From the NCBI GenBank assembly GCA_016711435.1, contig JADJSY010000007.1:1-64000 (forward strand): a stretch of 64,000 nucleotides of DNA, given 5' to 3'. Positions 46,176 to 58,802 of this stretch are shown piece after piece. Position numbers and translations under genes: made by a program. Origin of the DNA: Lewinellaceae bacterium. GTDB lineage: Bacteria > Bacteroidota > Bacteroidia > Chitinophagales > Saprospiraceae. Below the pieces are notes generated by a model. The model was not told the DNA's origin. It was given only the letters and a program-made list of their open reading frames with translations, and made no database searches. Every line of letters begins with the position of its first letter. Positions within the stretch are counted from its first letter, which is position 1.

Positions 46176-48450
46176 CGCACCCCAAGCAACACCCGCTGCC
46201 GCTGCACCGGCGCATAATTGTAGGTCGGATCGAACGTAAATCCGTTCGGGTTGTCTACATGCACCTGCTTGTCGAAAGGATCGAAAGCGCGGAGGATGAT
46301 CTCTTCGCGGGGGTAAAAACCGAAGATGTTTTTGATGCCCACGTATAGTTCCAAGTCAGGCGGTGACTTGAAGTCACCGCCTGACTTAGCGCCGCGGCCT
46401 GACTTGAAGGGCTTCCAGGTCATTTGCAGGTTGTGGATCGAAAACCAGGGCGACTGCTCCGGCCTCGGGTCGTTGGGCGCCACGGGCAGGTGCATGGGGC
46501 TGCTCAGGTTGCCCGTGTAATCGAGCGACAGGCGCCATTTGGGCAGCGGATACGAGATCGTCCAGGTGCCGGAAAGCGGCGGGGCGAAGAGTTGCGGGAG
46601 CCGGACGCCGTTTTCTATGCGGTAGACATCCATGGCTGTGGCGCCGGCGATGATTTTCAGGCCATTGAGGAAATTAAAATCCAGGTTGAGCGAGAGGCCC
46701 GAGGATATTGCGTGGCCGTCGAGGTTGTCGTATATGATTTTGTTCGGGTCGGTGGCGAAATCTGGCACGATCTGGTTGCTGAAATACGTGTAAAACAGCG
46801 AGGCATCCAGTCCGACGAAGCCCGCTCGGCGCGGGAAAAACTTGCAGACGTAGTTCAGGTTGCCGTTCCAGGAACGTTCGGGCAGCAGATTTTCCGCAAT
46901 GACCACCTCGCGGGCGCCGGTGAGTGCCGCGTGATCTTCCGTAAAAATATTGGCGACGCGGTAGCCCGAACCCGCCGTGAGCCGCAGGATGTTTTGCGCA
47001 TTTTTTGCCCATTTCCAACTGACACGGGGCGTGAAGATGTTGCCGTGTGCCGAATTGTAGTCGTAGCGCAGGCCGAGCAAAAGCCGGTTGCGGGCGCTGA
47101 TTTCGATTTCATCCTGTAGAAATATGCCGGGCAGCCAGACTTCCGAAGGTGCATTGGCCGCGCCGTCGGGCGTGGCGGTGGCGGGCGTGTTGTCGTCGTA
47201 TTGCGTGTAGCGCAGGGCTGCGCCGAGCAGGGCGTCGTGGCGTTTGCCGAAAGGCAGATCGGTGGTCATTTGTGCAAACGCGACCTGTTGTCTGGCGAGG
47301 TAAAACGTAGTACCGTACACCGAATTCTGGTGGTGCAGGTTCCAGGAAGCGTCCAGCATCACGCGGCGGCGGGCAGCGGGAAGTTGGTATTTGCCTAAAA
47401 ATTCGATGCGGTTGGTGTAAATACTTTCGCCGTAAATGCTGTCCGTGCCGCGCCATTGGGGTTCCCATTGCAGTGCGCCGCCGAAACGGTCTTCGTAGAC
47501 ATAGCGCCAGGCAAGGAAGCGACACGATCCTTTTTTTGTTCAAAATTCCATTTATTGAACACCGAAACGCGGTCTTGCAGCGTCACGTCCGTGAAGTTGT
47601 CGCCATTGATGTCGATGCGGTTATTGAACTTGAAGTAATTGATTCCCAGCAAAGTATGCGCCTTCCCAATATGGCCGGCCACGGCGCCGTCCGCATTGAT
47701 TTCACCGATATTGGTGCTGAAAATGTCCACAAAAAAACGCGGGGCAGTCAGGGCGCTTTTGGTGATGATGTTCACCATGCCGCCCACGGCCTCGGAGCCG
47801 TACAGCGTGCTCGCCGGGCCTTTTACCACTTCGATGCGCTCCACCAGTCCGTTCGGGATGCCGCTCAGTCCGTATACCGTGGACAGTCCGCTGACGATGG
47901 GCATGCCGTCGATGGTGACCATCGTGTAGGGGCCTTCCATGCCGTTGATGTGGATATCGCCGGTGCTGCAAATGTTGCAATTGAGTTGCGGGCGCACGCC
48001 GTTGACCACCGTGAGCGCTTCAAAAATGCTGGGGGTAGCGTTTTTCTGAAAAAAACGGGGCGTGTAGATTTCCACCGGGATCGGCGAAGCGTCTTTGCTG
48101 ACTTCTTTCATCGTGGCTGAAATGACCACGGTGCCGAGGGCATTTTCGGCGGGTTCGAGCAGGATCGTTTGTTCCTGTGCCGGATCGCTGAGTTGCCCCG
48201 CCCAGGTGTTGTAGCCGATGTAGCGAATGGTTACGGGTACACGGTGCGTCCCGGATTTCAGGGTAAACTGAAACTGTCCCAGCGAATCGGTGTACGCGCC
48301 GCCGCTCAGTCCCTGGATGGCGACGGTAGCAGCCATCAATGGTTCGCGGGTGACGGCATCGAGTACGCGGCCGCGAACTTGCCGGTCGGTTTGGGTGAAT
48401 GCATTTTGGGAAATGATATATAGCAAGCAGAGTATGGCTGTTCTTTTCAT
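46160..48450 (-). pseudogene. TonB-dependent outer-membrane receptor, one frameshift
   Basis: About 763 residues when joined. Start 48450: signal peptide (MKRTAILCLLYIISQNAFTQ), carboxypeptidase-regulatory-like domain (VRGRVLDAVTREPLMAATV), then a plug with NCNICSTGDIHINGMEG, VTIDGMPIVSGLSTVYGLSG and VEVVKGPASTLYGSEAVGG-like sequence (actual RIEVVKGPASTLYGSEA). The frame breaks near 47515 after EQKKDRVAS; adding one C gives SLAWRYVYEDRFGG and the barrel continues to 46160. I think this is a consensus error. A 35-bp palindrome lies in frame in the barrel (46353-46387). Ligand is unknown; a metal-responsive operator upstream suggests a metal complex. Confidence 0.85.
46353..46387. repeat. perfect palindrome inside the TonB-receptor coding sequence
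   Basis: AAGTCAGGCGGTGACTT-G-AAGTCACCGCCTGACTT: 17-bp perfect stem with a 1-nt loop. It is read in frame as SGGDFKSPPDL. A partial copy (GCCTGACTTGAAGGGC) follows at 46399-46413. Confidence 0.85.
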
Positions 48451-48496
48451 CGAAACTAACTTTGTAATAAAAATTTATAATAGTCGAATTTTACCA

Positions 48497-48533
48497 CAAA
48501 GTTAATTTAATTTTATTTTTAGACAAGTCTAAA
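48497..48533 (-). promoter_or_regulatory. TonB-receptor promoter with DtxR/MntR-like operator
   Basis: Minus-strand -7 box TAACTTTG (48497-48504) and, 13 bases further upstream, the perfect palindrome TTTAGAC-AA-GTCTAAA (48518-48533), covering the expected -33 region. The palindrome resembles operators of metal-dependent DtxR/MntR-type repressors. Repression of the receptor-redoxin pair under metal sufficiency is inferred. The rest of 48534-48769 holds no recognisable gene. Confidence 0.55.
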
Positions 48534-48769
48534 TTTTATTTTTGTTGGGCCTAAGTGTTTTTTCGCCCTCGTAGAGTGGATTTTCCCCACAGATGGTCGG
48601 GGATTAATCGGATTGACACGGATTTTTTCTCATAGAAATAATGGCGTTGGGGAGGACGCATTTTGTCGAACATTATGAAGTGGAAATTAGGTTAATAGAT
48701 ATTCTAACTCATTGATTTACGCAATGGTCTTGCTTTCCCCGCGTTATCTGGTGGCTATTCAACCAATCT

Positions 48770-49861
48770 ATGCTTTCAAAACGATTCATCCCGCTCCTGT
48801 CTTTCTTTCTTTTTGCCATCGGCACGTTGTCGGCTCAGGAAAAACCGCCTAAAAGCCCCAACCGTTTTAAAGTAATTGGGCTGCCGGTGTTTTTTTACAC
48901 GCCGGATACCAAATGGGGCGGCGGTGTGGGCGCTTTGACGACTTTTAATTTTCCGAAAGACAGCCTCGGTGCGCGGCGTTCGAGCGCAACACTGGGCGTG
49001 GTGTATACCCAGTTGAACCAATTGCTGATCTATGTTCCGTTCCAGTTATTCCCGCAAAACCAACGCTGGTGGATTGGCGGCGAGGTCGGGTACTACCGCT
49101 ATGTTTTTAATTTTTTCGGCACCGGAAACGGATTTTCGCCGGATTATATCGAAAAATACGACGCAACTTTTCCACGTATCCGCCTGAATCTGAGCCGGAA
49201 AGTAGCGCCGGGCCTGTACGCCGGGCTGCGATACGCTTATGACGATTTCCGTTTTACCCGAAAGGAACCCGACGGTATTCTGGCGATGAACCAGTTGAGC
49301 GGTTCCAACGGCGGCAGAATTTCAGGGCTGGGCGGAGGAATTAATTATGACACCCGCAACAATCTTTTTTCCCCATCAGAAGGCTGGTTGGTCGATGCGA
49401 GCGTGTACGCGGAGGGGCGGGGCACCGGCAGCCAGTTTCATTATCAACGGTTTTCAGCAGACGGCGCGCGTTATGTGCCGCTGGGTAAACAGGGCGTTTT
49501 AGCGCTTAATGCGGTCGCCGTTTTTTCCTTTGGCGATGTGCCGTTTCACCAGATGCCTGTGATCGGTGGCACCCGGCGGATGCGCGGCTATTTTGAGGGA
49601 AAATACCGCGACAAACACCTGATGATGGTGCAGGCAGAATGCCGAATGCCACTTTTTTGGCGGTTTGGGGCGGTCGGATTTGGCGGATTGGGTATGGTGG
49701 GCGAGTCGTTCGAGGCCCTGGCGTTGCGCCATACGCGGTATAACTTCGGCGGCGGACTTCGATTTTTGATAGACAAAGCGCAGAAAATCAATATCCGGGC
49801 CGATTATGGCTGGGGATATCGATCCAGTGGGTTTTACCTGACTTTCGGGGAAGCGTTTTAG
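48770..49861 (+). CDS. BamA/TamA-family outer-membrane beta-barrel protein without POTRA domains
   Basis: 363 residues. Signal peptide (FIPLLSFFLFAIGTLSAQ), then a 16-strand Omp85-type barrel: VFFYTPDTKWGGGVGALTTF, GGGINYDTRNNLFSPSEGW, and the lid-loop region VIGGTRRMRGYFEGKYRDK (VRGY/F-type motif), ending in an aromatic-terminated strand GFYLTFGEAF. No POTRA repeats precede the barrel, so it belongs to the short surface-antigen group. Function unknown. Confidence 0.82.
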   Translation: MLSKRFIPLLSFFLFAIGTLSAQEKPPKSPNRFKVIGLPVFFYTPDTKWGGGVGALTTFNFPKDSLGARRSSATLGVVYTQLNQLLIYVPFQLFPQNQRWWIGGEVGYYRYVFNFFGTGNGFSPDYIEKYDATFPRIRLNLSRKVAPGLYAGLRYAYDDFRFTRKEPDGILAMNQLSGSNGGRISGLGGGINYDTRNNLFSPSEGWLVDASVYAEGRGTGSQFHYQRFSADGARYVPLGKQGVLALNAVAVFSFGDVPFHQMPVIGGTRRMRGYFEGKYRDKHLMMVQAECRMPLFWRFGAVGFGGLGMVGESFEALALRHTRYNFGGGLRFLIDKAQKINIRADYGWGYRSSGFYLTFGEAF

Positions 49862-49986
49862 CAAGTGCGAAGTGCGAAGTCGTTAGTCCGAAGTCCGTAG
49901 AGTCCGCCGTTTCATACTTGGGTTTCCAAAACATGAAACGGTACACTCTACGGACTTCGGACTGATGACTTCGGACTTCGGACTTG
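49862..49986. repeat. inverted repeat between convergent genes (GTGCGAAGTCCG words)
   Basis: Left GCAAGTGCGAAGTGCGAAG..., GTCCGAAGTCCGTAGAGT, CCGTTTCAT; right ATGAAACGG, ACTCTACGGACTTCGGAC, TTCGGACTTCGGACTTG. It fills exactly the gap between the stop of the barrel gene and the corrected stop of the next gene. Confidence 0.85.
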
Positions 49987-51373
49987 TTAGTCCAGATGCC
50001 CCAAAAACCACTCTTTTTCCGACAAATGTTCCTCTTCAGACACGGCGGTGCGCAGTTTTCCCATCTCCGTTTTATTGGAAAACTGAAGCGCCAGCAGCCG
50101 ATGACGCATAGCGAATGATATTCAGGTAATTGGCGCGGTGGTAGCCGATCACCCGTTTGCGGGTGATATAGTTGTGCATGGCGTCGAGGTGCGATTGTAG
50201 CAGGTCAAATTCGTCGAGTTCATAGTAGGTTTTCAGCAGGAGGGTTTTGGTGGCGAGGTTAACGAGGATGTCGCGGTAGTTGGCTTTTTGCAGCAGATCG
50301 AGCACGGCGCCGTAGTTTTTGCGGGCAAATTCGAGGCGCGCGAGGTTGAAACTGAATGCGCTTTCTCGGTAGGGCTTTTCGAGGCTGTTTTTGTACTGGT
50401 GAATAAAATAACTGACCCATTCGTGGTCGCCCGTTTGTAATCCCGCCGCCACCACGTTGTGGTAAGTGAAACGCGGGAGCACCCCGTTTTCGAGCAGGTA
50501 ACCGCTTTCCAGGCCGGGTTTGTAGAGGTCCAGCACTTCCTGGAAATACCGTTTTTCGCCCGCATTGAGCCTGCGGACGCAGTAATTGGCGGCCCAGATA
50601 AACAACCCGTGCATCTCTTCTTTGGGAAAAATGCCCGAATCGCCCAGCAGCAGTTGTTTGAACTGCTGGAAATGACGCTCGTCTTCCGGGTAGCGCATCA
50701 TGCGGTAACAATGCAGATACACCGCAACGGCAGGCTGTGTCCGGGCGAAATTTTTTTCCGCGAAATCAATCACCTCCGCTTCCCAGGCGCTGTGGCTGTC
50801 GGCCACGTACAACATCTGGTGGGCCGTAAGCAGGCAAATCAAGCGCAGTTTGAGCGTGATATAGGCTGCATCGGCAGCGACAGACGCCGCGCGCAGGTGC
50901 CCGAGGTCGGTGGGGTTAAGCACGTGTGTGCGCTGGTGCGTTTCCCAGTGCAGTCCGAACAGCGATTCGTGGTAACTTGCATCGCGCAAATGGCTGTTGT
51001 CCAATGTTTTTTCCAGGCCTTTCCGCACGCGTTCAAATTGCGGCGCCAGTCCGCGTTTGCGGTAGCCGCTCAGCAGGTGCAGGCGCATGGCGACCTCATC
51101 GGATTCCATTTCTTTTTGTGCAATATAGCGTTCCAACAGGCGGTGCAGGTAAGTCATGCGCAGGCGCAATTCCTGGTCGGGCACGAGCGCTTCGCCGAAC
51201 AAATGCCGCTTGGCCGACACGCTTTCGGTCGTCTCATGGGCACAAAACCAGTCGAACAAAAGCAGTACATCGCGGCGCTGATTAAAGAAAGGCGACTCCA
51301 AAAACTTGCGCGCTTCTTTTTTTTCGGCTGCGGAAAAAGAAAAAATGAGTTGGCGGAGTTGACTTTTCTCCAT
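49987..51373 (-). CDS. uncharacterised helical-repeat protein, frameshift near the C-terminus
   Basis: About 461 residues after correction. All-helical with TPR/ARM-like character (EKKEARKFLESPFFNQRRDV, YLHRLLERYIAQKEMESDE, YHNVVAAGLQTGDHEWVSYF, KTLLLKTYYELDEFDLLQSH). No signal peptide. The raw frame ends at 50072, but removing one base near 50102 continues it as HRLLALQFSNKTEMGKLR and SEKEWFLGHLD to a stop at 49987, exactly at the repeat edge, which is strong support. No function is assigned; this looks like a conserved cytoplasmic protein of Bacteroidota. Confidence 0.75.
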
Positions 51374-51398
51374 TTTTATTCAATTTTATAAAAATCAA

Positions 51399-51434
51399 AT
51401 AGTTGATTATTAAATAGTTAATCAACTATTTTGC
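51399..51434. repeat. AT-rich hairpin upstream of the helical-repeat gene
   Basis: AAATAGTTGATTA/TTAATCAACTATTT with a short loop, 26 bases from the start codon at 51373, in the divergent intergenic region. It may be a regulatory or terminator structure. Confidence 0.4.
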
Positions 51435-51561
51435 CAAAGTACGTTCAATTTAAGGATAAATTTGATTTTGTTGAAAGCATGGGATTCCCGGACGTTTGCA
51501 ATGTGATTTTGTGCACACGACACTACTGCCTTCCATTCCTATCAACGAATATTTGAATCTT

Positions 51562-54737
<3,176 letters not shown>

Positions 54738-54840
54738 TTAGATAGTTGGAAGGTTTGATGGTTTTAACTCAACGGCTTTTAAAACAAGCAACCTGAAATT
54801 ATTTCAAATTCAGATAAAGTATTAGTAATTAATTTGATCC

Positions 54841-54874
54841 AACGGCCTGGCAGTGTAAACGCCGGGCCGTTTTG
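54841..54874 (+). terminator. intrinsic terminator after the T9SS type A gene
   Basis: AACGGCCTGGC/GCCGGGCCGTT stem with one G-T pair, followed by TTTTG. Confidence 0.65.
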
Positions 54875-54890
54875 TAATAATGTACAGTTA

Positions 54891-54935
54891 AAAGAAAGTC
54901 GTGGCACACCTCCAAGGTGTGCCACGACTTTCTTT
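54891..54935. repeat. REP-like perfect hairpin upstream of the RAYT gene
   Basis: 21-bp perfect stem (AAAGAAAGTCGTGGCACACC+T and its complement) with loop CCA. Core AAGTCGTGGCACACCT is shared with the hairpin downstream of the gene. Confidence 0.9.
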
Positions 54936-55012
54936 TTACTTCTTTATCTGTAAATTATTACCTTAGAGGCTTTTCAATCCGTTTCACTCTTCATTTTACA
55001 TATTCAAACGAT

Positions 55013-55627
55013 ATGAACATTGTACCTAATCACCTCTTCCACATCTATAATCGAGGCAATCAAGGCCGGACGATATTTTTTGAACGGGAACATTATCTCT
55101 ATTTCTTACGTAAAATCCGGCAGTATATCAGACCGTATTGTTCTATTTTGGCATACTGTTTAATGCCCAATCATTTTCATTTATTGATTTATTCCCGTGA
55201 AAACACGGTAGCGCCTGCTCTGGCACTACGTCGCGAAGAGGTAGCGTCAAAAATAGAAATAAGCAACTTCGCGCATGGTATAAAAACGTTATTGAGTTCA
55301 TATACCAAAGCCATAAATAAACAAAGAAATTTAACAGGATCGTTGTTTGCTCAGAACACCAAAGCCAGGCAGGTAAGCAGCGAACGTACGCAGGAAGATT
55401 ATGCGTTGTCTTGCTTCCACTACATTCATCAAAATCCGTATGCTGCCGGATTGGTTACCGATTTAGCGGATTGGGAATTCTCTTCTTTTAATGATTATGC
55501 GGGTCTGCGCAACGGAACTTTGTGCGATATGGATTTAGCGAAAGAACATCTAATGCTGGAATGGCATCAGTTCAGGCATGAGACGATGCAAAGGATCCCA
55601 GAAGATAGTCTTTTGAAAATATGGTAA
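55013..55627 (+). CDS. REP-associated tyrosine transposase (RAYT, Y1/HUH family)
   Basis: 204 residues from ATG 55013 (MNIVPNHLFHIYNRGNQGR); the open frame extends upstream through the hairpin but has no family sequence there. The HUH metal-binding motif is YCLMPNHFHLLIYS, and the catalytic tyrosine is in SSYTKAINKQRNLTG; FAQNTKARQ and FHYIHQNPYAAGLV are characteristic. These single-strand transposases bind and nick REP hairpins. Here perfect hairpins with the same core lie 78 bases upstream and seven bases downstream, as expected of a RAYT with its own REPs. Confidence 0.93.
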   Translation: MNIVPNHLFHIYNRGNQGRTIFFEREHYLYFLRKIRQYIRPYCSILAYCLMPNHFHLLIYSRENTVAPALALRREEVASKIEISNFAHGIKTLLSSYTKAINKQRNLTGSLFAQNTKARQVSSERTQEDYALSCFHYIHQNPYAAGLVTDLADWEFSSFNDYAGLRNGTLCDMDLAKEHLMLEWHQFRHETMQRIPEDSLLKIW

Positions 55628-55633
55628 CATATC

Positions 55634-55672
55634 GTAAGTCGTGGCACACCTCAGAGGTGTGCCACGACTTAC
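55634..55672. repeat. REP-like perfect hairpin downstream of the RAYT gene
   Basis: 19-bp perfect stem GTAAGTCGTGGCACACCTC and its complement, with a 1-nt loop. It ends seven bases before the stop of the convergent ABC-F gene. Confidence 0.9.
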
Positions 55673-55678
55673 TTACGA

Positions 55679-57538
55679 TCAACCCCGTTCCGCCAGTTCC
55701 AGCCACCTTAACTCCTTCATTTCCAGCGACTCCTGCAAGGCGCCCAGTTCTTTGGAGAGTTTGGCCACATCGTCGGCGTTCAGGTCCGGCGCGTTGAATT
55801 TTTCCATAATTTCTTTTTTGCGGGCCTCCTGCGTAGCCATTTCCTTTTCGAGTTTGCGCATTTCATTGCGCTCGGTATTGTTGAGTTGGGCGACGGCGGC
55901 TTTGGCTGCCGATTTTTGCGGAGCCGATTCGGCGGCGAGCGTGGCCAATTCGGAGCGTTTGAGGGCGCGGTATTCGGCGTAGGTGCCGTTGAAATCCTTG
56001 ATTTTTCCGTCGCCTTCAAACACAAACAGGTGATCGACGAGGCGATCCATAAAATAGCGGTCGTGCGTGACCACGAGCAGGCAGCCGGGAAAATCCTCCA
56101 GAAAATCTTCCAGCACCTGCAGGGTGAGCACGTCCAGGTCATTGGTCGGCTCGTCGAGGATCAGGAAGTTGGGGTTTTTCATCAGCACCATGAGCAGGTA
56201 CAGCCGGCGGCGTTCTCCACCGCTGAGCTGGCTGACGTAGACCTGTTGCTGCGAGCGGGAGAACAGGAAGCGTTCGAGCAACTGGGCCGCCGATAGTTCC
56301 TTGCCTTTTTCGAGCGGGATCACTTCCGCGATGTCGCGCACCGCGTCGATCACCCGTTTGTCGGTTTTGAGTTGGATGCCTTCCTGTTTGTAATGTCCAA
56401 AAATGATGGTATCGCCCACCACCACTTTGCCGGTATCGGGTTCCAGATTTTGGGTGACGATTTGCAGGAAAGTAGACTTGCCCGAGCCGTTGGGGCCGAC
56501 GATGCCGACACGTTCCTTGCGTTTGAATTTATAGGTAAAATTCTCGATCAACTTCCGTCCGTTGAACCCTTTGCTGATATTGTGCAACTCCACGATTTTG
56601 CCGCCCAGCCAGTTTTCCTTGATCTGAAGGCTCATTTCGTCCTTCGTTTTTTTCAGGCTGTCGTTGGTTTCCTTGCGGTCGAAATATGCGTCGACCCGCG
56701 CTTTGGCTTTGGTGGTACGCGCCTGCGGCGAACGGCGCACCCATTCCAGTTCGTTTTTGAGGAGTTTGTTTTGCTTTTCGTAGGTTGTGGATTCCACTTC
56801 CTCGCGCAGCGCCTTTTTTTCCAGGTAATCGGAGTAGGAGCCGGAATAACGCCGCAGTTGTCCGCCTTCCAGTTCGATGATGCTATCGCACACATTTTCA
56901 AGGAAATAGCGGTCGTGCGTCACCATAAACAGCGTGATGCCCGGCTGTTGCAGGTATTCTTCCAGCCACTCGATCATTTCGACGTCCAGGTGGTTGGTCG
57001 GTTCGTCGAGGATCAGGAAATCGGGTTCTTCGAGCAGGATTTTGACCAAGGCGACGCGTTTCTGCTGGCCGCCGGAGAGGGTGCTGACCTTTTGTTCGTA
57101 GTTGTCCATACGAAAGCGGGACAGGGTTTCCTTTACTTTGGCATCGAACGTCCATGCATTGTGCATATCCATATCCGCGATGGCCAGCTGTAGTTCGTCG
57201 GGGTTATCGGGATGGTTGAGCGCATGTTCGTAGCGCTGCACCACGCGAACGAGCGGATTGGAAGGATCGAGCACTGCGCTCAGCACGTCTAAGTTAGGCG
57301 AAAAATAAGGCTCCTGGTCGAGCCATCCGATGCGAATATCCTTGCGCAGAATGATTTTGGCCTGTTCACCTTCGCTGCCCTCCCGACCGGCGATCACGCG
57401 CATAAGGGTGGTTTTACCGGTGCCGTTTTTAGCGATCAGTCCGATTTTCTGGCCCTTGTCGATATAGAGGTTGATGTTTTTAAACAGCACCTTTTCGCCG
57501 TAGCTTTTGGTGACGTTTTCGAGCGTAAGGAAATTCAC
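55679..57538 (-). CDS. ABC-F family ATPase (Uup-like)
   Basis: About 619 residues from a GTG at 57538 (then NFLTLENVTKSYGEKVLFKN). An ATG at 57616 gives a longer frame, but the promoter -7 box at 57589-57596 lies inside that extension, so the GTG is preferred. Two ABC domains: Walker A AKNGTGKTT and GPNGSGKST, signatures LSGGQQKR and LSGGERRR, Walker B LILDEPTNHLD and LILDEPTNDLD, with the inter-domain linker (about 240-300) and a C-terminal coiled coil (LEKEMATQEARKKEIMEKF). ABC-F proteins act on the ribosome; the Uup type is linked to ribosome rescue or assembly. Confidence 0.92.
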   Translation of the reverse strand: MNFLTLENVTKSYGEKVLFKNINLYIDKGQKIGLIAKNGTGKTTLMRVIAGREGSEGEQAKIILRKDIRIGWLDQEPYFSPNLDVLSAVLDPSNPLVRVVQRYEHALNHPDNPDELQLAIADMDMHNAWTFDAKVKETLSRFRMDNYEQKVSTLSGGQQKRVALVKILLEEPDFLILDEPTNHLDVEMIEWLEEYLQQPGITLFMVTHDRYFLENVCDSIIELEGGQLRRYSGSYSDYLEKKALREEVESTTYEKQNKLLKNELEWVRRSPQARTTKAKARVDAYFDRKETNDSLKKTKDEMSLQIKENWLGGKIVELHNISKGFNGRKLIENFTYKFKRKERVGIVGPNGSGKSTFLQIVTQNLEPDTGKVVVGDTIIFGHYKQEGIQLKTDKRVIDAVRDIAEVIPLEKGKELSAAQLLERFLFSRSQQQVYVSQLSGGERRRLYLLMVLMKNPNFLILDEPTNDLDVLTLQVLEDFLEDFPGCLLVVTHDRYFMDRLVDHLFVFEGDGKIKDFNGTYAEYRALKRSELATLAAESAPQKSAAKAAVAQLNNTERNEMRKLEKEMATQEARKKEIMEKFNAPDLNADDVAKLSKELGALQESLEMKELRWLELAERG

Positions 57539-57588
57539 AGGCGTTGGTCTGTTATACGTTGAAGGAGTGCGTGCGTTGAAACGAGGCG

Positions 57589-57596
57589 CAAAGGTA
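57589..57596 (-). promoter_or_regulatory. -7 box for the ABC-F gene
   Basis: Minus strand TACCTTTG, the same box as in the his and rpsL promoters. It decides against the upstream ATG at 57616. Confidence 0.6.
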
Positions 57597-57636
57597 ACAT
57601 AGAAGTGCGAAGTCAATAGTGCGAAGTGCGAAGTTG

Positions 57637-58106
57637 GTTGAGGGGTTGTTGGTTGAGACGTTGAGGGTTGAGATTGTTGAGGGGCTTCGCTCTTGGCTGT
57701 TGTGCAGGGCTTTTAGGGAGACTCCTTCATAATTCCAGGGTTTTTTCTTCAAAAAATTCGACTTTTGCGCCCGTTGGCAGCAATCAATATGTGCAGGGTC
57801 TTTTTGATGTTTCTAAATAAAATGGCATTATACCCTGGGTGTCATAGATGGGGTTGAAACCCCTATACAGCACTTTTTGACTATCCACCGGCTGAAGCCG
57901 GCGGTTATTGATGTCAGCCACTCGATATTTGTCGGTAAAAAGTACTGTTTCAATAACTCCCGGCTTCAGCCGGGAGCACGAATAGATACCTTACTCCGGG
58001 GTTTCAACCCCATTTAATGCTGTGTTGAATCGCGTCGGCAAAGAAGTGTGCAAAACAGCCAAAAGCAAAGCCCTCAACATCTCAACAATCTCAACACCCT
58101 CAACAT
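57637..58106. repeat. long inverted repeat with another repeat nested in its loop
   Basis: Left arm 57637-57712 (GGTTGAGGGGTTGTTGGTTG, GAGATTGTTGAGGGGCTTCG, GGCTGTTGTGCAGGGCTTTT) is mirrored by 58044-58106 (GCAAAACAGCCAAAAGCAAA, GCCCTCAACATCTCAACAAT). Between the arms lies the independent repeat copy B (57816-58022). Confidence 0.8.
57816..58022. repeat. dispersed repeat, copy B (palindromic)
   Basis: Related to 8929-9333. Itself palindromic: ATGGGGTTGAAACCCC with GGGGTTTCAACCCCAT, and ACCGGCTGAAGCCGG...GGTTATTGA with TCAATAACTCCCGGCTTCAG. Uninterrupted here, unlike copy A. Confidence 0.75.
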
Positions 58107-58108
58107 AC

Positions 58109-58801
58109 ATGGCCCGCAAGAACAAACTGCGCAAATTTGCCGAAATCCTGTCTTTCCCGAACGTGTACGAATGTTACAGCGTGCAGGATCCCAAACTGGT
58201 GGGCGCGGGTATGGAACCGGTGGATTTGAAAGGCCGCTGGCAGGAGCAATATTTCAAGAACAATAACCCCATAACCCTGGAACTGGCCTGCGGCGGCGGC
58301 GAATACACGGTCGGGCTGGCGCGGCTGTTCCCGGAGCGCAATTTCATCGGCGTGGACGTGAAAGGCAACCGGCTTCATGCAGGCGCAAAAGACGCGCTGG
58401 AGCAGGGCCTGCACAACGCGGCGTTTCTGCGCACCCGAATCGAGATCATCGAGCACTTTTTTGCAGCGGGCGAAGTGGCCGAAATCTGGATCACATTCTG
58501 CGACCCTTTTCCGAGGGCTATCAAGGAAAACCGGCGACTCACGTCACCGTATTTTCATGAAAAATTCAGGCAAATCCTGCAAAAAGACGGCCTGATTCAC
58601 CTCAAACACGACGATGACGGTTTTGTAAAATTTTCCCTGCAAACCATCGCTTCCGACCCGCGTTGCCAATTGCTACTCCAGAACCTGGATATTTACGCCA
58701 ACATGCTTCCCATGCCCGAACTGAGTATTCAGACCTTGTACGAAACCAAACACCTGGCCGCCGGGAAAACGATTAAGTACCTGCGGTACCTGATCGGATG
58801 A
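58109..58801 (+). CDS. trmB: tRNA (guanine-N7-)-methyltransferase
   Basis: 230 residues from ATG 58109 (MARKNKLRKFAEILSFPNVY); the open frame continues upstream only through repeat words. Methylates G46 of tRNA with SAM. Motif I ITLELACGGGEYTVGLARLF, NFIGVDVKGNRL, the family box ITFCDPFPRAIKENRRLTSP (WPDPWPK in many bacteria), and the C-terminal YETKHLAAGKTIKYLRY. The stop is directly followed by an inverted repeat. Confidence 0.92.
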   Translation: MARKNKLRKFAEILSFPNVYECYSVQDPKLVGAGMEPVDLKGRWQEQYFKNNNPITLELACGGGEYTVGLARLFPERNFIGVDVKGNRLHAGAKDALEQGLHNAAFLRTRIEIIEHFFAAGEVAEIWITFCDPFPRAIKENRRLTSPYFHEKFRQILQKDGLIHLKHDDDGFVKFSLQTIASDPRCQLLLQNLDIYANMLPMPELSIQTLYETKHLAAGKTIKYLRYLIG

Positions 58802-58802
58802 G

